DNA from: Bradyrhizobium elkanii WSM2783
GTDB lineage: Bacteria; Pseudomonadota; Alphaproteobacteria; Rhizobiales; Xanthobacteraceae
DNA length: 64,000 nt
Assembly: GCF_000472865.1 (NCBI RefSeq)
Contig: NZ_AXAP01000002.1
Coordinates: 372,001-436,000, forward strand
Direction of reading: 5' to 3'
This document shows, piece by piece, positions 33,306 to 41,405 of this stretch; the first letter of the stretch is position 1, and each line of letters begins with the position of its first letter. Position numbers and translations under genes: made by a program. The notes below the pieces were generated by a model that was not told the origin of the DNA, did no database searches, and saw only the letters and a list, made by a program, of their open reading frames with translations.

Positions 33306-33330
33306 AGGGCTGCGGCGATGCCGCAGCCCT
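33306..33330 (-). terminator. Hairpin downstream of the Omp25-like gene
   Basis: Perfect 11-bp stem AGGGCTGCGGC / GCCGCAGCCCT with a 3-nt loop, 27 bp after the stop of the outer-membrane protein gene on the minus strand. No U-run follows on either strand, so intrinsic termination is likely but not canonical. Confidence 0.6.
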
Positions 33331-33356
33331 AAGGTCATTGAAGATCGTGGATTCGC

Positions 33357-34166
33357 TCAGAACCTGTAATTGACGCCGGCCTTGACCGTGTGAAGCTTGG
33401 TGCTGACGTCCATGCTGGCGCTCGAGAAGAAGCCGTTGGCGACGTCATCGACGGCGCTGTTGAACACGGTGTGGCTGCCAAGGTCGACGTAGAGATATTC
33501 GGTCTTGAAGGACCAGTTCGGCGCGAGGGCGTATTCGAGACCGGCGCCCGCGGTCCAGCCCCATTGCGTGTCGCCCGCCGAGATCACGGCCGGCAGCGGA
33601 CCGACAAGTCCATTGGCGTTGAAGCTGGCGTGCGATTTGACCTTGCCGTAAGCCGCGCCGCCGGTCGCGTAGAGAAGGACCCTGTCCCAGGTGTAGCCGA
33701 GGCGACCGCGAACGGTGCCGAACCATTCGATCTCGGATCCGATGTCGAAGCTTGCGTTGCCGACAACGCCCGGAGCGGTGAAGAGCGCGGCGCCCGCGAG
33801 CTTGCCCTCGATACCCGACCATTCGAAATCGGCTTCGATGCCGGCGACCACATTGTTGGCGAACTGATAATTGTAGCCGATCTGGCCACCGCCGAAGAAA
33901 CCGCTCGAGTTCAGGTTGAGATTGCCGGCGATGCTCGATTCGAGCGCAGGCGCTTCCGCCTGAAGCTGCCGCTGGAATGCCTGGAACGGATAGTTGAACT
34001 TGTCGCCGCCAAAGCCGACATTGGCGCCGATATAGAAGCCGGTCCAGGAGAACACTGGGACGGCCGCGATGGGCGGCGCCTTGACCGGATAGGACAGATC
34101 GGCGGCAAAGGTCGGGCCCGCCGCCAGGCCAAGACCAAAGACAGTGCCGAGTAGAAACGTCTTCAT
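33357..34166 (-). CDS. Outer membrane beta-barrel protein, Omp25/Omp31/RopB type
   Basis: 269 residues. The ATG at 34166 follows AGGGGCGTGGTA and opens a signal peptide (MKTFLLGTVFGLGLAAGPTFA / ADLSYPVKAPP). The mature N-terminus ADL..VKAPP followed by FSWTGFYIGANVGFGG is diagnostic of the rhizobial/brucella Omp25-Omp31 family. The barrel strands include GYNYQFANNVVAGIEADFEWSG, GRLGYTWDRVLLYATGGAAYG and a terminal KAGVNYRF ending in phenylalanine, the usual outer-membrane insertion signal. It is divergent from the AraC-type gene with a 349-bp spacer. Confidence 0.93.
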   Translation of the reverse strand: MKTFLLGTVFGLGLAAGPTFAADLSYPVKAPPIAAVPVFSWTGFYIGANVGFGGDKFNYPFQAFQRQLQAEAPALESSIAGNLNLNSSGFFGGGQIGYNYQFANNVVAGIEADFEWSGIEGKLAGAALFTAPGVVGNASFDIGSEIEWFGTVRGRLGYTWDRVLLYATGGAAYGKVKSHASFNANGLVGPLPAVISAGDTQWGWTAGAGLEYALAPNWSFKTEYLYVDLGSHTVFNSAVDDVANGFFSSASMDVSTKLHTVKAGVNYRF

Positions 34167-34515
34167 TACCACGCCCCTAAATTTCCCTGGAGAACGGGTT
34201 TTCCAATGCATCGCCGTCATGGAACGGCGACATGTGAAGGCTGGGCGAGCGCGTCGCGACCTCGCAGGGGGTGAGCTCGACGCAGTTCCTCGCAGCAGCC
34301 GTGTCGCAACATGGCAGGGGTTGCACCGATGGTCTTGTTCTCGCCCGCACCGGATTTTAGCCCGAGCGCGCTCCCGCTAAACCGTTCGTCCATGTGGCTG
34401 TTGTGCAACAACCCGAAGCGGCATCAGCGATTCGCGGCGCGCTGCGGCAGAGTCACTCATGGCTCGCACGGAGCGGCGCCGGTAACATGGTTGTGTAAGT
34501 GCAATTTCAAGAACA
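34167..34515. promoter_or_regulatory. Divergent intergenic region between the outer-membrane protein and AraC-type genes
   Basis: 349 bp. The strong ribosome-binding site AGGGGCG before the barrel gene is within it. I see no credible gene and no clear operator; promoters for both flanking genes are expected here. Confidence 0.35.
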
Positions 34516-35493
34516 ATGCATCAAACAAGCTTCCACTCCGACAATCTCGATCCCACGCTTGAAGACGATCGAAGGTTTTCTCTCTGGTATGAGAAGGTGG
34601 AGGCGCTCACCTGTTGTGTCGACATCACGAGGTTCGAGGATCGACCGTTTTCCGGGTTCCTTCGCTGGTCCGGCTTTCAGGACATTCACGTCACCCGATT
34701 CGGGGGCGCCTTCGGCAGGGTGAAGCGATCGAGAAGCGCCATTTCTCGCGGCCCCGATGACGATTTCTGCCTTGTCTTCCACCGCGGAACCGGCACGCTG
34801 CGGGTGGATCAGTCAAATCGCGAAGCGACTCTCCCTTCCGGCGGCGTATTTCTCGGGACAAATGGCGTGCCGACGGACATGGCGTCCGATACGCCCTTTG
34901 CCTGGACGACGTTGACGGTCAGCCGGGACCAACTGACTGCGCTGGTCAGCCAGGCGGACGACCTGTTGGCGCGGCCGCTCGATCCGCAGCAGCCGGCTGT
35001 TGCGCACTTGCGGCGCTATATCGAAAGCGTCGTGAAGCTGTCGCGTGCGCCCCACGATCCGCAGCTCGACGCGCATATTCGCACCACTCTTCTCGACCTG
35101 ATCGCGCTGGTGCTCGGCGCGCGCGGTGATGCCGCGCAGATTGCCACGACGCGTGGCCTGCGGGCATCGCGCATTCACGACATTATTGCCGAGATCGATC
35201 GAAGCTTCATGAGTGCCGGTTTCTCGGCAGCGAACGTTGCCCGCCATCTCGGTCTCTCGACCAGATATGTGCAGGATCTCTTGCACGAGACGGGCCGGAG
35301 CTTCACGGAGCGTCTGCTGGAGCGTCGCCTGCAGCAGGCGCGGCAGATGCTTACGAGCGAGCAGGGAGATCGTCTCAAGATCAGCGAGATCGCGCTCGCA
35401 TGCGGCTTCGGCGAGGTCTCCTACTTCAACCAGCGGTTCCGCCGCCGTTTCGGAGTCACGCCGACAGAGTGCCGGCGCGATTCGTCTCGCTGA
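34516..35493 (+). CDS. AraC family transcriptional regulator
   Basis: 325 residues: an AraC-binding-like (cupin) ligand domain over roughly residues 1-190 and a C-terminal double helix-turn-helix (FSAANVARHLGLSTRYVQDLLHETGRSFTERLLERRLQQARQML, then KISEIALACGFGEVSYFNQRFRRRFGVTPTECR). The second helix-turn-helix carries the family signature. It is divergent from the outer-membrane protein gene and convergent with a small gene 6 bp away. Effector and targets are unknown. Confidence 0.9.
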   Translation: MHQTSFHSDNLDPTLEDDRRFSLWYEKVEALTCCVDITRFEDRPFSGFLRWSGFQDIHVTRFGGAFGRVKRSRSAISRGPDDDFCLVFHRGTGTLRVDQSNREATLPSGGVFLGTNGVPTDMASDTPFAWTTLTVSRDQLTALVSQADDLLARPLDPQQPAVAHLRRYIESVVKLSRAPHDPQLDAHIRTTLLDLIALVLGARGDAAQIATTRGLRASRIHDIIAEIDRSFMSAGFSAANVARHLGLSTRYVQDLLHETGRSFTERLLERRLQQARQMLTSEQGDRLKISEIALACGFGEVSYFNQRFRRRFGVTPTECRRDSSR

Positions 35494-35498
35494 AGCTC

Positions 35499-35735
35499 TC
35501 ACGCGATTCGTCGGGCCTCCAATTTGCGACCCGATGCATCAGAGTTCTCAGGGCAACGCGCCCGCAAGAGCGCGATGTCGGCCACCGAGAGTCCGAAGTT
35601 CAAGAGTTTCTCGTCACAGATATTGCCAAGCCATGCGCGTATACGTTGCTTCGCCGGATCACCCTGGGCTCGAACCAACCTTCTGACCAGGCCCGAGGTC
35701 GCAGCCGATGTCTGCAACACAGTTTCGTGCTTCAT
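35499..35735 (-). CDS. Small DUF1127-like hypothetical protein
   Basis: 78 residues. The C-terminal half (IRAWLGNICDEKLLNFGLSVADIALLRAR) resembles the DUF1127 helical motif (xxL.DexLxdiGLtxxDI). The ATG at 35735 has AGGA eight bases upstream. It lies 108 bp from a canonical DUF1127 gene on the same strand. DUF1127 peptides are often arginine-rich RNA-related regulators in alphaproteobacteria. Here the family assignment is tentative because the N-terminus differs. Confidence 0.55.
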   Translation of the reverse strand: MKHETVLQTSAATSGLVRRLVRAQGDPAKQRIRAWLGNICDEKLLNFGLSVADIALLRARCPENSDASGRKLEARRIA

Positions 35736-35843
35736 GATGCTGTCCTATCGAACTGCAAACCGTGTCGGCGCGCGAATTCGACGGGCGCGCGGCGCGCGCC
35801 GTTGATCATCAGCGATCGAGGTCCTTGCGCGCTGTGTAACGGG

Positions 35844-36086
35844 CTAGGTTTCGCGCCTGCGGATGGATGCGATATCGTAGCGGGATAATCCGACGTCGCG
35901 CAGCATTCGGTCGTCGAGATCCCGCAGCTCTGCCATGGCCTGGCGTATCGCCAGTTCTTCCCTCATCTTCGACAGCAGGAACATCACCATCGCGCTAATC
36001 GAGACATACCATCGCGGAGCGTTCGGCGCCTGTCGGGTCTGTTTCGGATATGGGCGGGTGTAGAACAGTTGGTCGATGTGCGACAT
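35844..36086 (-). CDS. DUF1127 domain-containing small protein
   Basis: 80 residues from the ATG at 36086 preceded by GGGAGAT; longer frames upstream are rejected. A hydrophobic/basic middle (VSISAMVMFLLSKMREELAIRQAMAELRDLDDRMLRDVGLSRYDIASIRR) ends in the canonical DUF1127 motif LRDLDDRMLRDVGLSRYDI. In related bacteria such proteins affect RNA turnover and phosphate or carbon metabolism. It is divergent from the binding-protein gene at 36359. Confidence 0.85.
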   Translation of the reverse strand: MSHIDQLFYTRPYPKQTRQAPNAPRWYVSISAMVMFLLSKMREELAIRQAMAELRDLDDRMLRDVGLSRYDIASIRRRET

Positions 36087-36358
36087 CGATATCTCCCGGC
36101 AAATATCAGTCGCCGAGACTCTGGCGCGGCCATGTTTCCGGAACATTCCGGCGCGGGAAAATACGGCTACGGCCGTAACGCGGGGCCGCGGCCGCCTTCC
36201 TGGCGATAACGCATAACAGAGCTCACGCCACCTCGCCCTCGATGGAGCCAGCACCATTGGTAAAAAAATACGCTGACATCGCGCCGATGTCAGCCGGCCA
36301 TGCTATGAAGGGACCGGCGCAGTCGCCGTCTCTCTAAAACAACCCCAAGGACTTTCGT

Positions 36359-37474
36359 ATGAAAGTGGTCAAGCTCTTCGGTCTAACACTAGGTGTGTCA
36401 CTTGTGCTGTCCTCTGCAGCGCTGGCCCAGGACATCAGGGTGGCGGTTGCCTCTTCGATCACTGGCGGCGAAGCCGCGTTCGGCCGCCAGTTCCAGAACG
36501 GCGCCGAGCAGGCGGTGGCCGATATCAATGCCGCCGGCGGTCTCCTCAACAGGAAGCTGGTGCTTGATGTCAACGACGATGCCTGCGATCCGAAGCAGGC
36601 GCGCTCGATCGCCGAGAAGATCGCCAGCGCGAGAATTCCGTTCGTCGCCGGCCACTATTGTTCTTCGTCGTCGATCCCGGCCTCGGAAGCCTATGCGGAC
36701 GGCAACGTGCTGCAGATTTCGCCGGGCTCGACCAATCCGCTGCTTACCGAGCGCAAGCTGTGGAACGTGCTGAGGGTCTGCGGCCGCGACGACCAGCAGG
36801 GTCTGGTTGCCGCCGGCTATATCGCCAAGAACTTCGCCGGCAAGAACATCGCGATCCTCAACGACAAGACCACCTACGGCAAGGGACTTGCCGACGAAAC
36901 CAAGAAGGCGCTCAACAAGGCCGGCGTCACCGAGAAGATGTTCGAATCCTTCAACAAGGGCGACAAGGATTTCAATTCCATCGTGTCTCGGCTCAAGCGC
37001 GAGAACATCGATCTGGTCTATGTCGGCGGCTATCATCAGGAAGCGGGCCTGATCCTGCGCCAGATGCGCGATCAAGGGCTCAAGACGGTGCTGATGGCGG
37101 GCGATGCGATCAACGACCGCGAGTTCGCCTCGATCACCGGGCCTATTGCGGAGGGCACATTGTTCACCTTCGGTCCCGATCCTCGCGAAAAGCCGACCGC
37201 AAAGGCCATCGTCGAGAAGTTCAAGGCCAAGAACATCGATCCCGAGGGTTACACGCTCTACACCTATGCGGCGTTCCAGGTGTGGTCGCAGGCGGTGGCG
37301 AAGGCCGGTACGACCGACCCGAAGAAGGTGGTCGATACCATAAAGGCCGGCGAATGGGACACTGTGATCGGCAAGTTGGCGTTCGATGCAAAGGGTGACA
37401 TCAAGGCCATCGATTATGTCGTCTATAAGTGGGACGGCAAGGGCGGCTACGCCCAGGTCGACAAGGCGCTGTGA
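36359..37474 (+). CDS. Branched-chain amino acid-type ABC transporter substrate-binding protein
   Basis: 371 residues. The ATG at 36359 follows AAGGA and opens a signal peptide (MKVVKLFGLTLGVSLVLSSAALAQ). LivK-type features are DIRVAVASSITGGEAAFGRQFQNGAEQAVADINAAGGL, DDACDPKQARSIAEKI, VAGHYCSSSSIPASEAYAD and LNDKTTYGKGLADE. Compared with the protein at 1406 it is closer to classic LivJ/LivK amino-acid receptors. No permease genes adjoin, so it is an orphan receptor. A strong hairpin follows the stop. Confidence 0.92.
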   Translation: MKVVKLFGLTLGVSLVLSSAALAQDIRVAVASSITGGEAAFGRQFQNGAEQAVADINAAGGLLNRKLVLDVNDDACDPKQARSIAEKIASARIPFVAGHYCSSSSIPASEAYADGNVLQISPGSTNPLLTERKLWNVLRVCGRDDQQGLVAAGYIAKNFAGKNIAILNDKTTYGKGLADETKKALNKAGVTEKMFESFNKGDKDFNSIVSRLKRENIDLVYVGGYHQEAGLILRQMRDQGLKTVLMAGDAINDREFASITGPIAEGTLFTFGPDPREKPTAKAIVEKFKAKNIDPEGYTLYTYAAFQVWSQAVAKAGTTDPKKVVDTIKAGEWDTVIGKLAFDAKGDIKAIDYVVYKWDGKGGYAQVDKAL

Positions 37475-37493
37475 GAGATAGCGTGATGTCCAG

Positions 37494-37522
37494 GGCCAAC
37501 GAGCGAGGTTCGCTCGTTGGCC
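37494..37522 (+). terminator. Strong hairpin after the orphan binding-protein gene
   Basis: A perfect 13-bp stem, GGCCAACGAGCGA / TCGCTCGTTGGCC, with loop GGT, 19 bp after the stop. No U-tract follows, so it may act as a terminator or as an mRNA 3'-end stabiliser. Confidence 0.6.
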
Positions 37523-37557
37523 TATGTTGGTGGTATAAGGCGCAGACCTCAGCCGCG

Positions 37558-37686
37558 CCGTCGTCCCTGCGAAAGCAGGGACCCATAACCACAGGGAGTG
37601 GTTGTGGCGCAAGCAAGTGGGTTGCCGCGGAGCACAACAACAAAGGCCTGTGGTTATGCGTCCCGCGTCAAGCCCGGGACGACGGC
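37558..37686. repeat. Dispersed intergenic repeat, copy A
   Basis: Starts CGTCGTCCCTGCGAAAGCAGG and continues GACCCATAACCACAGG, ending with the complementary CCTGTGGTTATGCGTCCC...GGGACGACGG. The ends pair over long range (GTCGTCCC/GGGACGAC; CCATAACCACAGG/CCTGTGGTTATG) and also form local hairpins. A related copy lies in the opposite orientation at 59401-59524. The last residues and stop codon of the exporter gene at 37668 fall inside it. Confidence 0.7.
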
Positions 37687-38906
37687 GGTATGTGTATCAC
37701 GGCCTGTTGCCTGGCTCGCCCGACTGCCATTCCCAAGAATAGCAGCGCAACGAGAGCGCAGAATTCCATCACGCCGGCCATCGACAGTGCAGTCCGGCCG
37801 TCGAAGAGAACGGCCGTGAGCGCGCTGGTCAATGAGCCTGATATCATCACAAGACTGTTGGTTGCGGCGCTGACGGTGCCCGCCATGTCCGGCAGCGCTT
37901 GCAGCGCTCCCTGCATGAGGCCCGGCGCCGCGATCCCTCCGCTGAATGTGAGCGTGACGAATAGCAGGATGACGACGGTGGTCGGCGTCCAGCTCAGCAG
38001 CGTCATGGCCAGCAGGATCGACGATGTAAGAACCTGGATGGCAAATCCGATCGACAACGAATAATGCGATGGAACTCCGCGCGCGTTGAGCCGGCCGTCG
38101 ACGAACGCTCCAGCCATTCCGGCGAATGCAGTCAGGCCGAATATGATTCCATATTGACTTGAGCTCATCCCGGCGACCTGGACAAGGAAAAGGGCCGATC
38201 CGGTCGCATAGGCGGCGAGAACTCCGAAGGATGCCGCGGCGGCAAAGAGATATGCGCGGCAGGTCGGATGCGACAGGACGCAGCGATAATCTCCGATAAG
38301 CGCCAGAAGGCTCAAGCGGGTCGCCGATCGCGGCTTCAGGTCATAGTCGGGGCCAAAGCGCTGGCCTACCAGCAAGACAATTCCGAGCGCTGCAAGACTT
38401 GCATAGATCGCGCGCCAGCCCGCAAGGTCGAGCAAAGCCGCTCCGGCCATCGGCGCGGCGATCGGGGAGACGTAGATCGCCATCACGATATTCGACAGTT
38501 TTTGGCGCACGACAGTATCGTCGAACGCGTCACGGGCGATCGCGATGGCAAGGGTCATGGCCGCCGCGCCGATGCCCTGGATGACGCGGCATGCAATCAA
38601 CACCGGCAGCGATGGTGCCAGCGCGCATCCGACCGATGCCATGATGAAGATGATGGTGCCAAGCGTGACCATCGGTTTGCGACCGTATCGATCCGACAGC
38701 GGCCCGAACAGCAGCGGCGCAAGGCCGAAGCTGATCATGTAACTGCTGATCGTCAGGCCGGCACTATGTACCGGAACTGCAAGAGACGTGGCTGTGTCCG
38801 CGAGGGCCGGCAGTGCCATGTCGGTGCCGAAGCCCGGAAGGGTGGCCATCAAACCGAGCAGGCACGTGAACGCGAGCGAGTCCGTCTTGCCTGGAAGCGC
38901 CGTCAT
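37668..38906 (-). CDS. Bcr/CflA family multidrug efflux MFS transporter
   Basis: 412 residues from the ATG at 38906 (MTALPGKTDSLAFTCLLGLM), twelve predicted membrane segments. Features are LPGFGTDMALPALADTATSLAVP, the motif A loop LFGPLSDRYGRKP and RVIQGIGAAAMTLAIAIARD, typical of the Bcr/CflA drug:H+ antiporter branch. Substrates are not predictable. The final residues IHIPPSSRA and the stop are encoded by a dispersed repeat, suggesting that the repeat replaced the native 3' end. A GTG at 38972 is an alternative start. Confidence 0.88.
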   Translation of the reverse strand: MTALPGKTDSLAFTCLLGLMATLPGFGTDMALPALADTATSLAVPVHSAGLTISSYMISFGLAPLLFGPLSDRYGRKPMVTLGTIIFIMASVGCALAPSLPVLIACRVIQGIGAAAMTLAIAIARDAFDDTVVRQKLSNIVMAIYVSPIAAPMAGAALLDLAGWRAIYASLAALGIVLLVGQRFGPDYDLKPRSATRLSLLALIGDYRCVLSHPTCRAYLFAAAASFGVLAAYATGSALFLVQVAGMSSSQYGIIFGLTAFAGMAGAFVDGRLNARGVPSHYSLSIGFAIQVLTSSILLAMTLLSWTPTTVVILLFVTLTFSGGIAAPGLMQGALQALPDMAGTVSAATNSLVMISGSLTSALTAVLFDGRTALSMAGVMEFCALVALLFLGMAVGRARQQAVIHIPPSSRA

Positions 38907-39194
38907 TTGGATTGAGCTTGTCGAAGTTCTGTCAGTCAACTGAGCGCCGGATCGAAGGACCTCGCCCAACACTGTCAGCGCAATATTGCGCGTTGATTTC
39001 AGTCCGCACGCGCTCTGTTACTTCCGTAACGCGAAGCTGATTCGACCGATTGTTGCGGCTGTAGCGCGTTCGTCCATTCCGGTGACTTTGCCGTAACAGC
39101 GACCGAACAATAATGAGACGCCGTGCTTGGCCCGTCGCAGCCGACGAGCCGTCAATGACCGCGGCTCAACTGCTCAGCTCAACGGAGACCGTGC

Positions 39195-40529
39195 ATGAAG
39201 GCGCTTCTCGTCTCGTCCCCGATGATGGGACATCTCCATCCAGTATTAGGAGTCGGGCGGATATTGATCGCCGACGGCTGGAAGGTCATGGGCCTGACAT
39301 CGAGCTATCTGCGAGACCGTGTCGAAAAGATCGGCGCTCAATTCCGCAGTTTCGTGCCGGCGGCCGACATCGATACGCGAGACGCCGCCAAACTGTTTCC
39401 GGAAATCATGACAGCGGCGCCGGGCGCACAGCAGTTGCGGCTGATCCTGGAGCAGGGTTTCGCCAATTTCATGCTGGCTCAGTACGAGAGCATCAAAATC
39501 GTCATGCAGGAGTTTCCTCCCGACATCATCATCGGCGATCATCTCATGCTGGGTGTGTTGCCGATGCTGCTTGGTCCTCGTGCGCAGCGGCCGTCCGTGG
39601 CCCTGCTTGGAACCACCTACCTCCTGTCACGTCGAGACGACGGCGCCCCGAACGATGCAGGCATTCGGCCCGCGCGCAACGACCAGCAACTAAGGGAGTA
39701 TGCCTCGCTCTTTCAAACCTACGAACAATCCGTCTTTGGCCCGGCCGGACGATGCGTGAACGAGTACCTGGCCCAGATCGGGAGCAGGCCGCTGCGTTTG
39801 AATCTTTATGACGCGATGGTGGAGCTGCCCGATATCTATCTGCAGCTCACGGTGCCGCGGTTCGAACTGCCGCGCCGCCGGCTGCCAAGTTCGGTGCACT
39901 TCGTCGGCCCGCTGCCGATTACGCCGAACCAGGCGCCAGTGCCGTCGTGGGCCTACGAGTTGGACGGTTCACGCAAGGTCGTCCTTGTGACCCAGGGCAC
40001 GTTGACCAACAACGATTTCAGCGAGCTGACCCTGCCGACGCTGGAGGCGCTGGCGAACGAGCGGGATGTTCTCGTCATGGTGACGACCGGCGGGCGTCCG
40101 ATCGACGCGCTCGGTGGCCGCTTGCCTCAAAATGTGCGGGTCGCCCAGTATCTTCCGTTTGAGTGGGCGTTGTCGAAAGCCGATGCATTCGTGACGAACG
40201 GCGGTTACGGCAGTGTCAATCAAGCCTTGAGTTACGGCGTTCCCATCGTCGCAGCGGGAACGGCAGCCGACCGCGGCGATGTCGGCGTCCGCGTCGCCTG
40301 GTCCGGGGTCGGCGTCAATCTGGCGACCAACGCACCCACCGCAGAGCAATTGCGTCCCGCTGTACGCTCGGTGCTGGATGATCCGAGATATCGCCAGCGC
40401 GCAGCGTCGCTGGCGGAGGACATTCGCGAGATCGATACCCCTTCGGAGATCCGCTGGCTGCTTCGGCAGCAGATCTCGCTCCACTCTCAGGATGGCCTGC
40501 GCCCCAAGGCGGGCGCGGCTAAGGCTTGA
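39195..40529 (+). CDS. UGT-type (GT1) glycosyltransferase
   Basis: 444 residues, GT-B fold. The ATG at 39195 follows GGAG at seven bases. The N-terminal acceptor domain starts MKALLVSSPMMGHLHPVLGVGRIL with the HxxP-type loop. The C-terminal nucleotide-sugar domain has KVVLVTQGTL, VRVAQYLPFEWALSKADAFVTNGGYGSVNQALSYGVPIVAAG. The last is a UGT/MGT-type donor-binding motif, with Asn-Gly-Gly in place of the usual His-Gly-Gly. Relatives glycosylate macrolides, flavonoids or carotenoids. It is divergent from the drug exporter, so a combined detoxification role is possible. Confidence 0.87.
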   Translation: MKALLVSSPMMGHLHPVLGVGRILIADGWKVMGLTSSYLRDRVEKIGAQFRSFVPAADIDTRDAAKLFPEIMTAAPGAQQLRLILEQGFANFMLAQYESIKIVMQEFPPDIIIGDHLMLGVLPMLLGPRAQRPSVALLGTTYLLSRRDDGAPNDAGIRPARNDQQLREYASLFQTYEQSVFGPAGRCVNEYLAQIGSRPLRLNLYDAMVELPDIYLQLTVPRFELPRRRLPSSVHFVGPLPITPNQAPVPSWAYELDGSRKVVLVTQGTLTNNDFSELTLPTLEALANERDVLVMVTTGGRPIDALGGRLPQNVRVAQYLPFEWALSKADAFVTNGGYGSVNQALSYGVPIVAAGTAADRGDVGVRVAWSGVGVNLATNAPTAEQLRPAVRSVLDDPRYRQRAASLAEDIREIDTPSEIRWLLRQQISLHSQDGLRPKAGAAKA

Positions 40530-40932
40530 CCACGACCAGCACGAGCACCGCCATCACGCAGACGAGGATCAAGGGCAGCGTTGTCCGGGGTTTTAGCGCC
40601 TTATTCCTGACAAGGCGCCGGAGCTGGCCTGACTGGATTCCATGTACGGCCGAGAGCACAACGACAAAGGCAAACTTGATTTGCAGCCAGGTGCTTGAGA
40701 ACCACCCGGCCGTGACCGCCAACGTCAAGCCGAAAGCCCAGACCAGCAGCATGGCCGGCGTGGTCAGCCAGCGTTCCGATTTGGCCAGAAAACCCGCAAC
40801 GGGCTCGACCGATCCCGGATTCGCGCGCTCCGCTGCCAGCACCATCGACGTGGTGACGGTACCGGCTACAAAAAAGAAGGCGCTGACGACATGCAACGCC
40901 TTCAGCCATGGGTAAAGCGTAGCAAGGCTCAC
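40519..40932 (-). CDS. CopD-like small membrane protein
   Basis: 137 residues, four hydrophobic segments (YPWLKALHVVSAFFFVAGTVTTSM, WLTTPAMLLVWAFGLTLAVTAGW, WLQIKFAFVVVLSAVHGIQSG, LPLILVCVMAVLVLVVV). The conserved histidines in LKALHVVS and VHGIQSG resemble CopD/HemJ-type haem-associated membrane proteins. The GTG at 40932 overlaps the upstream gene's stop by four bases (GTGA). Its end overlaps the convergent glycosyltransferase gene by 11 bp. Function unknown. Confidence 0.75.
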   Translation of the reverse strand: MSLATLYPWLKALHVVSAFFFVAGTVTTSMVLAAERANPGSVEPVAGFLAKSERWLTTPAMLLVWAFGLTLAVTAGWFSSTWLQIKFAFVVVLSAVHGIQSGQLRRLVRNKALKPRTTLPLILVCVMAVLVLVVVKP

Positions 40933-41258
40933 TGGACCACACCGGTGCGCAAGGCCGCGGACTTTCGTGCAATGAGCCGCGCATTGGCAAAGCCCGCGAA
41001 CGGGATGAACGCGACCGCGAACAGCCGCACCGCCTCCGATCGGCTCCAGCCGCCTTCCGCGATCGCCTGGATCGCAGCCCAGCAATAGCCGAGAAACGCA
41101 AGGCCGTGGACCGGCCCCATGACATGGACGGCGACGTTCCAGCCGGCGATATGCTTCAGTGGCACGGCGACTGCGACAAGCAGGACCAGCGTTGTCGCCT
41201 CGAGGACCGACAGCATTCCAAGCCACCGCAACTGTGTCGATTCGTAATCGTCGGACAC
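40929..41258 (-). CDS. DUF3817-like membrane protein
   Basis: 109 residues with three hydrophobic segments (MLSVLEATTLVLLVAVAVPLKHI, VHVMGPVHGLAFLGYCWAAIQAI, AVRLFAVAFIPFAGF). The pattern LG.LE..TL..L..V..PLK...G......GP.HG..F..Y matches DUF3817. GTG at 41258 has GGAAGG five bases upstream; GTG at 41264 is the alternative. It is coupled to the CopD-like gene by a 4-bp overlap and divergent from the GlxA-type regulator. Confidence 0.78.
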   Translation of the reverse strand: MSDDYESTQLRWLGMLSVLEATTLVLLVAVAVPLKHIAGWNVAVHVMGPVHGLAFLGYCWAAIQAIAEGGWSRSEAVRLFAVAFIPFAGFANARLIARKSAALRTGVVQ

Positions 41259-41405
41259 GCGCACCTTCCCGCTTCAAGACCGGCGGCATGCATAGACAAT
41301 GCCTCGCGCATTCGGTGAGTGACCGAAATGACAACCTGCGATCATTTCCTGCCAAACCGCGTTTCGGCTATGTTCGCCCTGGAAAATGCTCGCTCCGAGG
41401 TGGTC

